64,000 nt of DNA. Source: Inhella proteolytica. GTDB lineage: Bacteria > Pseudomonadota > Gammaproteobacteria > Burkholderiales > Burkholderiaceae_C. Below the pieces are notes generated by a model. It had not been told where the DNA came from. It saw only the letters and a list, made by a program, of their open reading frames with translations, and did no database searches. Below, in pieces: positions 1-8,588 of the stretch. The position numbers and the translations under genes were made by a program. The stretch covers positions 60,276 to 124,275 of the forward strand of contig NZ_JAEDAK010000014.1 of the NCBI RefSeq assembly GCF_016093275.1, in the 5' to 3' direction. Position 1 is the stretch's first letter. Each line of letters opens with the position of its first letter.

Positions 1-269
1 GCCGCGTAGTTCAGCAGTTGCTGGTGAGCCGCCAGCACCCCTTCACGCAGGAACACCATCGGGTCGGCAATGCGAGGCTTGGCGGAGGCCTGAAACAGGG
101 ATGCCAGGGTCTGCAACGCAATCTGCGCGGCCATCTCCCCTTCTGGGTGGCCGCCCATGCCATCAGCCAGAGCAAACAGCGCCGAATCCCGCGTGTAGCA
201 ATAGCCCATGCGGTCTTCGTTCTTTTCCCGCCCACCCTTGCGGCTGACCTGGAAAACTCCAAACTTCAC
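1..269 (-). CDS. PP2C-family protein phosphatase, N-terminal part (runs off the left edge)
   Basis: Only the first 89 or so codons are in the window; the gene continues beyond base 1. Predicted metal-dependent Ser/Thr phosphatase. Seen: an N-terminal KNEDRMG block (residues 16-22) followed by ADGMGGHPEGE (35-45). In PP2C enzymes the aspartates of these two blocks bind the catalytic metals. The start is a GTG whose bases overlap the TGA stop of the upstream kinase gene (GTGA, 267-269), which points to translational coupling. By inference the pair is a kinase/phosphatase switch acting on shared substrates. The family call is firm; substrates are unknown, and the C-terminal half and any regulatory domain cannot be seen. 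Confidence 0.88.
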   Translation of the reverse strand, partial: MKFGVFQVSRKGGREKNEDRMGYCYTRDSALFALADGMGGHPEGEMAAQIALQTLASLFQASAKPRIADPMVFLREGVLAAHQQLLNYA

Positions 270-1234
270 GCCTTGGCCCCTGTCTTGAGGTTCTCCAGCT
301 GCATCTTCAACCGTTCACTGAAACTGAGTTTGGTATATCGGCGCTCGGTTTCACGCGCCAACTCCTTCTGCAAGGCAAAGACCGACTGCGGCCGCGCCAA
401 GGGATCCATGGCCATGCACCATTCGGTCACTTCCAGCAGGTTGTCTGAATAGACATTGCGCAGGCGCGACAGGCTGAGGCTGAGGCGGTCCTTCTCCTGG
501 CGCTGCGGCGCATCATTGGGCGGATAGCCCTGCATGCAGGCATAGATGCAGGCGCCGATGGCGTAGATGTCCGTCCAGGGGCCCAGCGAGCCATCGCGCC
601 GGTACATCTCCGGGGCCGCAAAGCCGGGCGTGTACATCGGCCGGATGAAGTTGCCTTCCTTGCTCAGCACCTCGCGCGCGGCACCGAAATCCAGCAATAC
701 CGCCCGGTTGTCATTGGTGATGAAAATATTGGCCGGCTTGATGTCCAAGTGCAGCATCTTGTGCTGATGGACGATGCGCAAGCCCTTCAGGATTTCATCG
801 AACAAGGATCGAATCGTGGATTCGCGAAATACCTTGTCACGCTTCAAATCTCGCGCCGTGACGATGAAATCCTGCAGGGTATCGCCCTGCAGGTAATTCA
901 TCACCATATAAACCGTCTCGTTTTCGCGCAGAAAATTCAGCACCGAGACGACGCTCGTGTGCGAGATCTGCGCCAGCGAGCGCCCTTCTTCAAAGAAGCT
1001 GCGCAGGCCCAAGCGATACAGCGGCAGCTTGTCGGGCTTGATCCGTGGGACCAGTTCGCCAGGGCTGCGCTCGGCCAGCGAAGACGGCAGGTATTCCTTG
1101 ATCGCCACCAAATGGTGGTCAGGATCCTCGGCCAGATACACCACGCCGAAGCCACCAGCTGCGAGTTTCTTGATGATCTGGTAGCCGCCCACCACGGTGC
1201 CGGCAGGAAGGGGCGCCGGTTTCGGCTTTGACAT
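266..1234 (-). CDS. Ser/Thr protein kinase (Hanks type)
   Basis: 322-residue cytoplasmic kinase; no membrane segment is visible. Seen: glycine-rich loop AAGGFGVVY (25-33), ATP-binding lysine in AIKEY (Lys46), catalytic loop HLDIKPAN (162-169) and metal-binding DFG (182-184). The activation segment then ends in a FAAPE block in place of the usual MAPE. The catalytic residues are intact, so it should be active. The HLD instead of HRD makes it a non-RD kinase, which typically does not need activation-loop phosphorylation. It overlaps the following PP2C gene by four bases and is divergent from yicC, with 33 bases between starts. Targets unknown. Confidence 0.92.
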   Translation of the reverse strand: MSKPKPAPLPAGTVVGGYQIIKKLAAGGFGVVYLAEDPDHHLVAIKEYLPSSLAERSPGELVPRIKPDKLPLYRLGLRSFFEEGRSLAQISHTSVVSVLNFLRENETVYMVMNYLQGDTLQDFIVTARDLKRDKVFRESTIRSLFDEILKGLRIVHQHKMLHLDIKPANIFITNDNRAVLLDFGAAREVLSKEGNFIRPMYTPGFAAPEMYRRDGSLGPWTDIYAIGACIYACMQGYPPNDAPQRQEKDRLSLSLSRLRNVYSDNLLEVTEWCMAMDPLARPQSVFALQKELARETERRYTKLSFSERLKMQLENLKTGAKA

Positions 1235-1267
1235 AATCGCGAATCGCCTTTTTTGTCAGCCAGATTC

Positions 1268-2179
1268 ATGCCAGTCTACAGCATGACCGGGTATGCCAGT
1301 GCCCTGGGGCAACCCCCGCAAAACCCGGATCAAGTGCCCGCGCCGCAACTCGCGGTCGAGCTGCGCTCGGTCAACGGACGCTTTCTGGATCTATCTCTTC
1401 GTTTGCCCGACGAACTGCGCCACCTGGAGCCCCCCATCCGCGACGCGATTGCGCAGGGCATCCGGCGCGGCAAGGTGGAATTGCGCATCGCCGCCGGGCG
1501 CGAGGGCGACCACGCCCTGCCTCGCCTGAACCCGGGCACCCTGGATCAACTGGCCGAACTCCAAAGTCAGTTGCGGGCGCGCTTTCCGTCTGCCAGCCCC
1601 TTTGCCGTTCAGGAATTGCTGCATTGGTGCCGTCAGGGCAGCACCCAACCGGCCTGGGACGACGGCTGGTTATTGAAATTGGTTCAACAGTGCGTGGACG
1701 GCCTGCGCGAGGCGCGCGCGCGTGAAGGCGACCGGCTGACCCTGATCCTCCTGGACAAGATTGCGCAACTGCGGGTTTTGGCCGAACGCGCCGAGCCGCT
1801 TGTGCCCGCCGTGGTGCAGCGCCATCAGGAGCGCTTCCTGCAGCGCTGGCAGGAGGCCCTCAACCAGGCCGGCGCCCTGGCCCATGCCGAGCTTTCAGAG
1901 GCTGCGCGCGAGCGCGCCTTGTCGGAGGCGGCGGCCCATGCCATCCGCATCGATGTGGCCGAAGAGCTGGCCCGGCTGCGCGCCCACCTGGATGAGATCG
2001 AGGCCCAGCTGCGCAAGGGCGGAGAACTGGGCAAGCGGCTGGACTTTCTGATCCAGGAGCTGCATCGTGAAGCCAATACCCTGGGGTCCAAATCCACTGC
2101 ACTGGAGCTGTCCGCCATTTCGGTCGACATGAAGGTGCTGATCGAACAGATGCGCGAACAAGTGCAGAACATCGAATGA
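1268..2179 (+). CDS. yicC: YicC family endoribonuclease
   Basis: 303 residues. The YicC family has been described as endoribonucleases acting on RNA in stress responses. Seen: the family's N-terminal block YSMTGYA (residues 4-10), [17 protein letters not shown] soon after, and a C-terminal block [21 protein letters not shown] that is close to invariant in the family. A TTG 15 bases upstream (1253) would add five residues, but the ATG at 1268 puts the conserved block where the family has it. The stop overlaps the gmk start (ATGA), so the two are probably co-translated; yicC-gmk-rpoZ-spoT is a common proteobacterial arrangement. Confidence 0.95.
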   Translation: MPVYSMTGYASALGQPPQNPDQVPAPQLAVELRSVNGRFLDLSLRLPDELRHLEPPIRDAIAQGIRRGKVELRIAAGREGDHALPRLNPGTLDQLAELQSQLRARFPSASPFAVQELLHWCRQGSTQPAWDDGWLLKLVQQCVDGLREARAREGDRLTLILLDKIAQLRVLAERAEPLVPAVVQRHQERFLQRWQEALNQAGALAHAELSEAARERALSEAAAHAIRIDVAEELARLRAHLDEIEAQLRKGGELGKRLDFLIQELHREANTLGSKSTALELSAISVDMKVLIEQMREQVQNIE

Positions 2180-2814
2180 ACACACCTCTCCCCCTTGACA
2201 CCCCGGGCAACCTTTTTGTCGTGTCTGCACCGAGCGGCGCCGGAAAAAGCAGCCTGGTCAATGCCCTGCTGGAGCTCGATGCCAAGCTCGCAGCCTCCAT
2301 TTCGCACACCACCCGCGCCCCGCGTGGGCAAGAGCAGGATGGCCGCGAGTACTGGTTCATCAGCCGCGAGGAGTTCCGCGCCAAGATTGAGCACGATGAC
2401 TTCCTTGAGTGGGCAGAGGTTGTTGGGAATCTCTACGGCACGTCGAAGGCGGGCATTGAGGCCCGCCTAGCCCACGGCGAGGACGTTGTCTTGGAGATCG
2501 ATTTCCAAGGTGCGCTGCAAGTGAAGCAGATGTTCCCGATGGCGACGCTGATCTTCATCCTTCCCCCAAGTTGGGAGGAACTTCGCTTGCGATTGCAGCG
2601 CCGAGGCGACACCGAGCCAGATGTGATCGAGCGACGCATGGCCAACGCCCGCGTCGAAGTGGCGCAGGCCAAGCACTTCGATTTCGTGGTCGTGAACGCC
2701 CTGTTCGAGACCGCCCTCTTCGATCTGAAGGCGATCGTTCACGCGCAGCGTCTAAAATACGCGGCTCAGCTCCGGCACCGCTCGGCGGTGTTCCAGGCGC
2801 TGGACCTCTGTTGA
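2176..2814 (+). CDS. gmk: Guanylate kinase
   Basis: Phosphorylates GMP to GDP with ATP in the cytoplasm, linking guaA/guaB products (elsewhere in this window) to the GTP and ppGpp pools. 212 residues, the usual length. Seen: P-loop PSGAGKSS (19-26); the GMP-binding segment with SHTTRAPR and [34 protein letters not shown]; and the lid arginines in [17 protein letters not shown]. The start overlaps the yicC stop by four bases. rpoZ follows 23 bases downstream, so the pair is probably one transcript. Nothing unusual. Confidence 0.98.
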   Translation: MNTPLPLDTPGNLFVVSAPSGAGKSSLVNALLELDAKLAASISHTTRAPRGQEQDGREYWFISREEFRAKIEHDDFLEWAEVVGNLYGTSKAGIEARLAHGEDVVLEIDFQGALQVKQMFPMATLIFILPPSWEELRLRLQRRGDTEPDVIERRMANARVEVAQAKHFDFVVVNALFETALFDLKAIVHAQRLKYAAQLRHRSAVFQALDLC

Positions 2815-2837
2815 CCCCTTGCTAGCAAACGAGAACC

Positions 2838-3041
2838 ATGGCCCGCATCACTGTTGAAGACTGCCTGGAAAAGATCCCCAACCGCTTCCAGCTCGTGTTG
2901 GCCGCGACCTATCGCGCCCGCATGCTCAGCCAGGGTCATTCGCCCAAGATTGAGAGCAAGAACAAGCCGGGCGTGACGGCCCTGCGCGAAATTGCCGCTG
3001 GCGAAGTGGGTCTGGAAATGCTGCGTCGCGTGCCCATCTGA
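2838..3041 (+). CDS. rpoZ: RNA polymerase omega subunit
   Basis: 67-residue omega subunit. It helps fold the beta-prime subunit and forms part of a ppGpp site on RNA polymerase in proteobacteria. Seen: the N-terminal family block [19 protein letters not shown], then AATYRARML and [16 protein letters not shown]. It is slightly shorter than the E. coli protein, which is normal for Burkholderiales. It sits between gmk and spoT and is closed off by a strong intrinsic terminator at 3058-3090, so spoT probably also has its own promoter. Confidence 0.97.
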   Translation: MARITVEDCLEKIPNRFQLVLAATYRARMLSQGHSPKIESKNKPGVTALREIAAGEVGLEMLRRVPI

Positions 3042-3057
3042 AGCCGCACACTCTGAA

Positions 3058-3090
3058 AGAAAGGCGCCCACGGGCGCCTTTCTGTTTTTT
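3058..3090 (+). terminator. Intrinsic terminator after rpoZ
   Basis: A near-perfect hairpin with an 11-bp stem (AGAAAGGCGCC / GGCGCCTTTCT) and a four-base loop is followed by GTTTTTT. This is a textbook Rho-independent terminator 17 bases after the rpoZ stop. It separates yicC-gmk-rpoZ from spoT. Confidence 0.93.
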
Positions 3091-3142
3091 CGCTTGGCAC
3101 CGCACTCCAAAACCGGCCCGGGCCATCGAGTAAATTCGACGC

Positions 3143-5392
3143 ATGCTGCGCACCTTTGCCGCTGTCCGCTGGCCGGGCAGCCGCCCCAACCGTCCCACGA
3201 ACGAAACCCCGGCCACCCATGCGGCCTCGTTCGAGGTGCTGGCGCCGCACCTGAACTACCTCAGCAAGGCTGACATCAAGCGCGTGCGTGAGGCGTTCCG
3301 CTTCGCGGACAACGCCCACCTGGGCCAGCTACGTGCCAGCGGCGAGCCGTACATCACGCACCCTCTGGCGGTGGCAGGCATCTGCGCCGAATGGCGACTG
3401 GACGCCCAGGCCATCATGGCCGCGCTGATGCACGACGCCATGGAAGATTGCGGCGTCACCAAGGTCGAACTGATCGAAAAGTTCGAGGCGCCGACCGCCG
3501 AGTTGGTGGATGGCCTCACCAAGCTGGACAAGCTGCAGTTCTCCACCAAGGAGGAGTCGCAGGCTGAGTCGTTCCGCAAGATGCTGCTGGCGATGGCACG
3601 CGACGTGCGGGTCATCCTGATCAAGCTGGCCGACCGCCTGCACAACATGCGCACGATGGACGCGATGGCACCCGCCAAGCAGCGACGCATCGCGCGCGAG
3701 ACGCTCGAGATCTTTGCGCCTATCGCGCACCGACTCGGTCTGAACCAGACCTACCGGGAGCTGCAGGACCTCAGCTTCCGCTACGAACACCCCTGGCGCC
3801 ATGCCTTGCTCGAAAAGGCTGTGGGCAAGGCGCGGGGGCATCGGCGCGATCTGGTGGCGCGCATCGAGCAGGACGTGCGCAAGTCCTTCGCCAAGGCCAG
3901 CTTGAATGTGGATGTGCAGGGCCGGGAAAAGACCCTGTATTCGATTTACCGGAAGATGCGCGACAAGCACCTGAGCTTTGCCCAGGTCAGCGACATCTTC
4001 GGTTTCCGCATCGTGGTGGACGAGCTGCCGCAGTGCTATCTGGCCCTGGGCGTGTTGCACCAGCTCTACAAGCCGCAGCCCGGACGCTTCAAGGACTACA
4101 TCGCCATCCCCAAGCCGAACGGCTACCAGAGCCTGCACACGACGCTGGTCTCGCCCCTCGGAACCGCGGTGGAGTTCCAGATCCGCACCGAGGCCATGCA
4201 CCAGGTGGCCGAACAAGGCGTGGCGGCGCATTGGCTCTACAAGAACAAGGGCAAGGGGACCGACGCGCAATCGCTCGGCTCGCGCCTGCTGCAGTCGCTG
4301 CTGGACATCCAGAACGAGACACGCGACGCGCGCGAATTTCTGGAGCATGTGCGCATCGATCTGTTCCCGGATTCGGTCTACGTCTTCACGCCGCGTTCGC
4401 GCATCCTGGCCCTGCCCAAGGGCGCGACGCCCGTCGACTTCGCCTACGCCATCCACTCCGACATCGGTGACCACTGTGTGGCCGCTCAGGTCAATGGCGA
4501 GATGGTGCCGCTGCGCACCGAACTGCGCAGCGGCGATGTGGTGGAGATCGTCACGGCGCCCAGCGCCCGCCCGAACCCTGCGTGGCTGAGCTTCGTGCGC
4601 ACCGGCCGGGCGCGCAGCAAGATCCGCCACCACCTCAAGACCCTGGCGCACGAGGAATCGCGCGAACTGGGGCTGAAGCTGCTGGCGCAGGCCCTGCGTG
4701 CCGAAGGCATGGCGCTCCCGGCCCTGGAAGGTGAGTCCGCACCGCTCTGGCAGAACCTGGCGCGTTGGGCCGGGCATCGCAATGCCGACGAGTTGCTGAT
4801 GGAGATCGGCGTCGGTCGCAAGATCGCCAGCATGGTGGCCAAGCAACTCTCGCGCATGCTGGTCGAGGCTGGCCAGCGCCCGGACACCGTGCTGCTCAGC
4901 ATGGGGCGCTTTGCCGAAGACGAGAGCGCCCAGGCAGCCGTGGTGCTGCTGGATGGCAGCGAGGGCGCATCCGTGCGCTACGCCAGTTGCTGCCACCCGA
5001 TCCCGGGCGACGAGATTCGGGGCTATCTGGGCCGAGGCGAAGGGCTGCTGGTGCACACCGCCGAGTGCCAGACCGGCCGGCGCGTGTTCCAGCGCGACAG
5101 CGAGCACTGGATCGATGTGGCCTGGGCGGACGAGCTTCAGCACGCGTTTGAGGCCGAGGTCGGTGTGCTGATGAACAACGTCAAGGGCGCACTGGCGCAA
5201 GTGGCGGCGGGTGTCAGCCAGGCCGAGGCCGACATCACGCACGTGGAGATGAACAAGGATTCGGACGTGGCCCGCGAAACCGCGGAGATGCGCATGCTGA
5301 TCGCCGTGCGCGACCGCCATCACCTGGCCGATGTGCTGCGCGTGGTGCGCCGGGTCTCGCCCGTGATGCGCGTGTGGCGCATCAAACCTTAG
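3143..5392 (+). CDS. spoT: Bifunctional (p)ppGpp synthetase/hydrolase
   Basis: 749 residues, the long RelA/SpoT architecture. Seen in order: HD hydrolase domain with His73 and HDAMED (97-102), intact and therefore probably active; synthetase domain with RFKD (315-318), the motif type of bifunctional enzymes rather than the ExDD of synthetase-only RelA, followed by PNGYQSLHTT and EFQIRTEAMH; TGS domain (VYVFTPRSRI); a CC-containing zinc-finger-like segment (YASCCHPIPGDEI); and a C-terminal ACT domain. It makes and degrades the starvation alarmone. It converges with greB, overlapping its end by 11 bases. The ATG at 3143 follows the rpoZ terminator; a slightly later start cannot be excluded. Confidence 0.96.
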   Translation: MLRTFAAVRWPGSRPNRPTNETPATHAASFEVLAPHLNYLSKADIKRVREAFRFADNAHLGQLRASGEPYITHPLAVAGICAEWRLDAQAIMAALMHDAMEDCGVTKVELIEKFEAPTAELVDGLTKLDKLQFSTKEESQAESFRKMLLAMARDVRVILIKLADRLHNMRTMDAMAPAKQRRIARETLEIFAPIAHRLGLNQTYRELQDLSFRYEHPWRHALLEKAVGKARGHRRDLVARIEQDVRKSFAKASLNVDVQGREKTLYSIYRKMRDKHLSFAQVSDIFGFRIVVDELPQCYLALGVLHQLYKPQPGRFKDYIAIPKPNGYQSLHTTLVSPLGTAVEFQIRTEAMHQVAEQGVAAHWLYKNKGKGTDAQSLGSRLLQSLLDIQNETRDAREFLEHVRIDLFPDSVYVFTPRSRILALPKGATPVDFAYAIHSDIGDHCVAAQVNGEMVPLRTELRSGDVVEIVTAPSARPNPAWLSFVRTGRARSKIRHHLKTLAHEESRELGLKLLAQALRAEGMALPALEGESAPLWQNLARWAGHRNADELLMEIGVGRKIASMVAKQLSRMLVEAGQRPDTVLLSMGRFAEDESAQAAVVLLDGSEGASVRYASCCHPIPGDEIRGYLGRGEGLLVHTAECQTGRRVFQRDSEHWIDVAWADELQHAFEAEVGVLMNNVKGALAQVAAGVSQAEADITHVEMNKDSDVARETAEMRMLIAVRDRHHLADVLRVVRRVSPVMRVWRIKP

Positions 5393-5945
5393 CCGGGTAG
5401 CTCACTTCCAACACTTCGAGCGCTTCATCGCCGCCCGGGGTGCGCAGCACCACCTCGTCGCCCACGCGGGCGCGCAACAGGGCGCGCGCCACCGGGGCCA
5501 CCCAGCTGATCTCGCCGGACAGGCTGTCGGCCTCGTCAACGCCCTTGATGGTGACCGTGCGCTCTTCGCCGCGCGCATTGGCGAAGGTGACGGTGGCGCC
5601 AAAGAACACCTGTTCGCTGCCGTGATGCACGCTGGGGTCGACGACCTCGGCGATTTCCAGGCGCTTGGTCAGGAAGCGGATGCGCCGGTCGATCTCGCGC
5701 AGGCGCTTCTTGCCGTACAGGTAATCGCCGTTCTCGCTGCGGTCCCCGTTCGAGGCCGCCCAGTGCACGATCTCCACCACCCGCGGCCGCTCCTCATCGA
5801 GCAGGTGCAACAACTCAGCACGCAGCCGCGCGTGGCCCGCCGGCGTCATGTAGTTGCGCTGACCGGGAGGCAGGGGCGGTAGCGCGGGTGCATCGCCGTC
5901 TTCGGCGTCGTCCGCATCGCTTTCGCGTGTGAAGGCCTTGCTCAT
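5382..5945 (-). CDS. greB: Transcription elongation factor GreB
   Basis: 187 residues. It rescues backtracked RNA polymerase by stimulating transcript cleavage from the secondary channel. Seen: family block NYMTPAGHARLRAELLHL after a roughly 30-residue acidic N-terminal extension; the coiled-coil tip with NGDRSENGDYLYGKKRLREID, carrying the acidic tip residues; then the C-terminal FKBP-like domain with VFFGATVTFAN and ISWVAPVARALL. The YLYGKK form and the position of the motif favour GreB over GreA. The acidic extension (DADDAEDGDA) is longer than in E. coli. It converges with spoT, and upstream lies the terminator of the tRNA unit. Confidence 0.95.
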   Translation of the reverse strand: MSKAFTRESDADDAEDGDAPALPPLPPGQRNYMTPAGHARLRAELLHLLDEERPRVVEIVHWAASNGDRSENGDYLYGKKRLREIDRRIRFLTKRLEIAEVVDPSVHHGSEQVFFGATVTFANARGEERTVTIKGVDEADSLSGEISWVAPVARALLRARVGDEVVLRTPGGDEALEVLEVSYPAKV

Positions 5946-5960
5946 GTCGATTGCACAAAG

Positions 5961-5992
5961 AAAAACGGGTCGATGCGAAGCATCGACCCGTT
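5961..5992 (-). terminator. Terminator of the tRNA-Arg transcript
   Basis: A perfect 13-bp stem (AACGGGTCGATGC paired with GCATCGACCCGTT, loop GAA) is followed on the minus strand by a run of T (5961-5965). It lies just downstream of the second tRNA-Arg and before greB, so it separates the tRNA unit from greB. Confidence 0.88.
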
Positions 5993-5999
5993 CAGATGT

Positions 6000-6076
6000 T
6001 GGCGCGGCTGGCAGGATTCGAACCCACGACCCCTTGGTTCGTAGCCAAGTACTCTATCCAACTGAGCTACAGCCGC
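6000..6076 (-). tRNA. tRNA-Arg (anticodon ACG), copy 2
   Basis: A 77-base cloverleaf can be read on the minus strand: acceptor GCGGCTG pairs with CAGCCGC, followed by discriminator G and an encoded CCA. The anticodon stem CTTGG/CCAAG encloses loop CTACGAA with anticodon ACG, which reads CGN arginine codons after A34-to-inosine editing. The T loop is GGGTTCGAATC. It is identical in sequence to the copy at 6140-6216. Confidence 0.97.
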
Positions 6077-6139
6077 TTTGCATAAACCCGGCGGGCCGGG
6101 ATCTGCGATTTCTAATTTCTTCTTGATTCCAACAATTTC

Positions 6140-6216
6140 TGGCGCGGCTGGCAGGATTCGAACCCACGACCCCTTGGTTCGTAGCCAAGTACTCTATCCA
6201 ACTGAGCTACAGCCGC
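6140..6216 (-). tRNA. tRNA-Arg (anticodon ACG), copy 1
   Basis: Same 77-base sequence, CCA end included, as the copy 63 bases downstream. The two are tandem, in the same direction, and share one terminator (5961-5992), so they are probably one primary transcript. A candidate promoter lies just upstream at 6229-6259. Duplication of this major arginine tRNA fits the heavy CGC codon use of the surrounding genes. Confidence 0.97.
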
Positions 6217-6228
6217 CGAAAGACAGAG

Positions 6229-6259
6229 ACTATAACAAGAAATTTGAATGATCATCAAG
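6229..6259 (-). promoter_or_regulatory. Candidate sigma-70 promoter of the tRNA-Arg pair
   Basis: On the minus strand TTGATG (6254-6259) is followed 19 bases later by TATAGT (6229-6234), ending 12 bases before the first tRNA. The spacing is slightly long. The short stretch is AT-rich in an otherwise GC-rich region and sits where a tRNA promoter is expected; its -35 overlaps the end of hemY. Confidence 0.45.
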
Positions 6260-7502
6260 TGGCGCGCGCGGCTTTTTCCAAGCAATGCAGCCGCTGCTCG
6301 CTGTCTTCAAACTGCTCGGCCAGCTCTGCCATGCGCAACCAGGCGCGGCGGCGCTGGTTGGCGCTGAGCCGCTGCTCTTCGGCTGCCGTGCCCAGCACTT
6401 GTCGCGCCTTGCCCCAGAGCTGCAATTCGGCCAGCGTGTGACCCAGGGCCAGCGGTAGTTGCACATTGCGCGGGAAGCGCGCAACGGCCTCCTCCAGGCG
6501 CGCCAGCCAATCGGCCCCGATGCCCGACGTGCACAGGGCCAGCGCATCAGCCAGCACGCCGCGCTCTTCCTCACTGAGTTGGGCGAGCTGATCCCAGAGC
6601 GGACGAATCCAGGCGCGTGCATCGGCCGCGGCACCCTGCGCGGCCATGGTCTCGGCGGCGCGCGCCACCACGAAGGGATCACGCCGGTCGCTCGCATCCA
6701 GTTGCAGCCACAGGCCACGCAACTGGTCGACATCGCGCGCACTGGCCAGCACATCGAAAGCCAGCGAGCGCATCAGGCTCTGCGCCACGCCGGCGGAAAA
6801 GCCCTGGTGCTTGGCCAGCAGACGCGCGGTGCGCAGGGCCTCCAGCGGGCGCTCGGCCATGCGGGCCGCCTGCAGCCGCAGGCGCAAGGCCTGCGTTCGG
6901 CGCGCGGCACCGGCCGGCAACTCGGCCAGCAGGTCCAGTGCACGGGGCGCGTCGCGGTCGTCCAGGGCCCAGCCCACGGCCATCAGTCGGGCGGCTTCCT
7001 CATGGGCGCGCGCTTGGCCCTGGCTGGCGCACAGCCGCAGCGCGGTGTCCCATTGCTCCTGGCGGCGCGTGCGGTCTTGCAGGCGGTGCGCGGCTTCGGC
7101 GGCCAACAGGTGCGCCAGTGCCAACGCACCGGCATCGGCCTGCAACTCGGGGGTCTTGGCGTTCAGTGTGAGCAGGCGCTGCACCACGCGCTGGGCACGC
7201 GAAAAGCGCGCGCCCCAGAGCGACACCAGCGCCTCGCGCAGCAACTGCTGCGCGCCGCGATCGCGCTGGGCCAGCCGCCAGGCGCGGGCGCGCTCGGGCA
7301 GGCCGAACAGCAGGCTCAGGGTATGCAGCAGGGCGAACACCAGCAGGCAGGCGCCCACCATCAGCAGCAGAAAGAGGTTCAGTGACAGGTCGACGCGCCA
7401 ACCGGACCAGAACAAGCTGACCAGGCCGTCATTGCGCCCCAACGTCAGCGCCGCCACCGCGGCAGCGGTGAACAGCAGGATCAACCAGACGATGCCGCGC
7501 AT
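6255..7502 (-). CDS. hemY: HemY family protein (tetrapyrrole operon membrane TPR protein)
   Basis: 415 residues. This is the E. coli-type HemY, a membrane-anchored TPR protein of unknown biochemical role encoded with tetrapyrrole genes, and not the Bacillus protoporphyrinogen oxidase of the same name. Seen: two N-terminal hydrophobic segments (about 1-20 and 40-65) with a short basic stretch after them, then an all-alpha repeat region rich in Ala, Leu and Arg, as expected for TPRs. It is the last gene of hemC-D-X-Y; its start overlaps the hemX stop by one base (TGATG). Family call firm, function inferred only from context. Confidence 0.88.
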   Translation of the reverse strand: MRGIVWLILLFTAAAVAALTLGRNDGLVSLFWSGWRVDLSLNLFLLLMVGACLLVFALLHTLSLLFGLPERARAWRLAQRDRGAQQLLREALVSLWGARFSRAQRVVQRLLTLNAKTPELQADAGALALAHLLAAEAAHRLQDRTRRQEQWDTALRLCASQGQARAHEEAARLMAVGWALDDRDAPRALDLLAELPAGAARRTQALRLRLQAARMAERPLEALRTARLLAKHQGFSAGVAQSLMRSLAFDVLASARDVDQLRGLWLQLDASDRRDPFVVARAAETMAAQGAAADARAWIRPLWDQLAQLSEEERGVLADALALCTSGIGADWLARLEEAVARFPRNVQLPLALGHTLAELQLWGKARQVLGTAAEEQRLSANQRRRAWLRMAELAEQFEDSEQRLHCLEKAARAT

Positions 7503-8578
7503 CAGCGCACACCCGCCACGGCGGCCAGAGCGGCCAGGCTGTCCTCAGGCCGGGGCAGCTGGATAGGCCGGGCCTGGCCCTGCACCTGGCGCAGCAACTC
7601 CATGGCCAACTGGGTGCGGCGCTGGCGGGCGTCCGCGTAGCGCTCCACTAGGCCCAGTGCGGCACGCAGGTCGGCCTGAGCGCCTTCGTACTGCCGCGAC
7701 ATCAGCGCCAAGCGGGCGTTCAACAGGCGCAGCTTGAGGTTCTCGCGCAGGAAATAGCTCTGCTCGGGCGCGATCAGCATGGCGTCGGCATGCTCGATGC
7801 GGGTCACCCGCACCAGGTCTTTGACCTCACTCCAGGCCTCGCCCGCGCGCAGGCCGAGCCAGCGCTGCCATTCCTGCCAGCGCGGCTCCGGTGCACTGGC
7901 CGGCTTGGCCGGCGCCGAGGCAGGCGCTGCGCGCTGCAGGCGCTGCGGCTCGACCAGCAGGGGCAGCTCGTCCACCAGGCGCGTCACTTCATCGAGGCGG
8001 AGTGCCAGCGTGGCGTTGTCGACCGCGCCCACGGCCTTGACGCGATCGAGGTCGCGCAGCATGGCGCGGCGCACACCCTCCAGGCGCGGTTGCTTGTGGC
8101 GCTGCAGGCGTTCCTCCCCCTGCTTGAGCGCCGCCACCAGCGGCTCGGCGCTGGCAAAGAGCTGCGCCTGCTGACTGGCCAGGCGCAGGCTGGCTTCCAG
8201 GTCGCCGACAACGTTCTCGTCGCGCGAGCGCGAAAGCGAAGAGAGCAGCTCTTCCAGCTGGCTGCGCTGCACCGCCACCTCGGCCAGACGCGCCTCGGCC
8301 AAGGCCAGCTTGGCAGCCAGGTCGCGCACCTGTTCCTGAGTTTGCTGAGCGGCCTGGCGGGCTTCACCGGCAAGGCTCTGCGTGCCGGCCTGGCGGCGCA
8401 CCAGCTCCTGCTCCAGTTCGCGCACCCGGGTCTGTGACTGCCAAGCCAGGCCCAGTGCGGCCAGGCTCAGGCCGGCCAGCACGGCCCCCATCCACCAGGG
8501 GGCTGCAGGGGCGCGCGGGCCCGGGTTGGCGGGCGGAACGGGGCTGGGTTCGGGGGATTGGGGGGTCTCGGCAGACAT
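7502..8578 (-). CDS. hemX: HemX-like protein (membrane-anchored, coiled coil)
   Basis: 358 residues from the ATG at 8578; an open frame continues 49 codons upstream but would run into hemD. The family is often annotated as uroporphyrinogen-III C-methyltransferase, but there is no SAM-binding methyltransferase motif here, so that label is probably wrong. Seen: a Pro-rich cytoplasmic N-terminus (1-32), one membrane segment (about 35-55, WWMGAVLAGLSLAALGLAW), then a long Gln/Glu/Arg-rich coiled coil and a C-terminal helical domain. It lies 10 bases after hemD and overlaps hemY by one base. A scaffold for heme-pathway enzymes is a reasonable inference. Confidence 0.87.
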   Translation of the reverse strand: MSAETPQSPEPSPVPPANPGPRAPAAPWWMGAVLAGLSLAALGLAWQSQTRVRELEQELVRRQAGTQSLAGEARQAAQQTQEQVRDLAAKLALAEARLAEVAVQRSQLEELLSSLSRSRDENVVGDLEASLRLASQQAQLFASAEPLVAALKQGEERLQRHKQPRLEGVRRAMLRDLDRVKAVGAVDNATLALRLDEVTRLVDELPLLVEPQRLQRAAPASAPAKPASAPEPRWQEWQRWLGLRAGEAWSEVKDLVRVTRIEHADAMLIAPEQSYFLRENLKLRLLNARLALMSRQYEGAQADLRAALGLVERYADARQRRTQLAMELLRQVQGQARPIQLPRPEDSLAALAAVAGVR

Positions 8579-8588
8579 CCGGAAGATT

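Noticed and set aside
3329..5323. Long open frame antisense to spoT (and similar ones opposite ppc 10815-13289, DUF1800/DUF1501 19111-21918, clpB 41722-44520 and the P-type ATPase 59330-62119)
   Set aside because: Low-complexity Gln/His/Gly/Ala-rich translations with no recognisable domains, lying exactly opposite well-supported genes: the usual effect of high GC at third codon positions.
6000..6216. CRISPR-like direct repeat
   Set aside because: The two identical 77-mers fold as complete tRNA-Arg genes with CCA ends. No CRISPR-type repeat array was seen anywhere in the window.
7502..8578. Annotation of HemX as uroporphyrinogen-III C-methyltransferase
   Set aside because: No SAM-binding methyltransferase motif; the protein is one membrane segment plus coiled coil.
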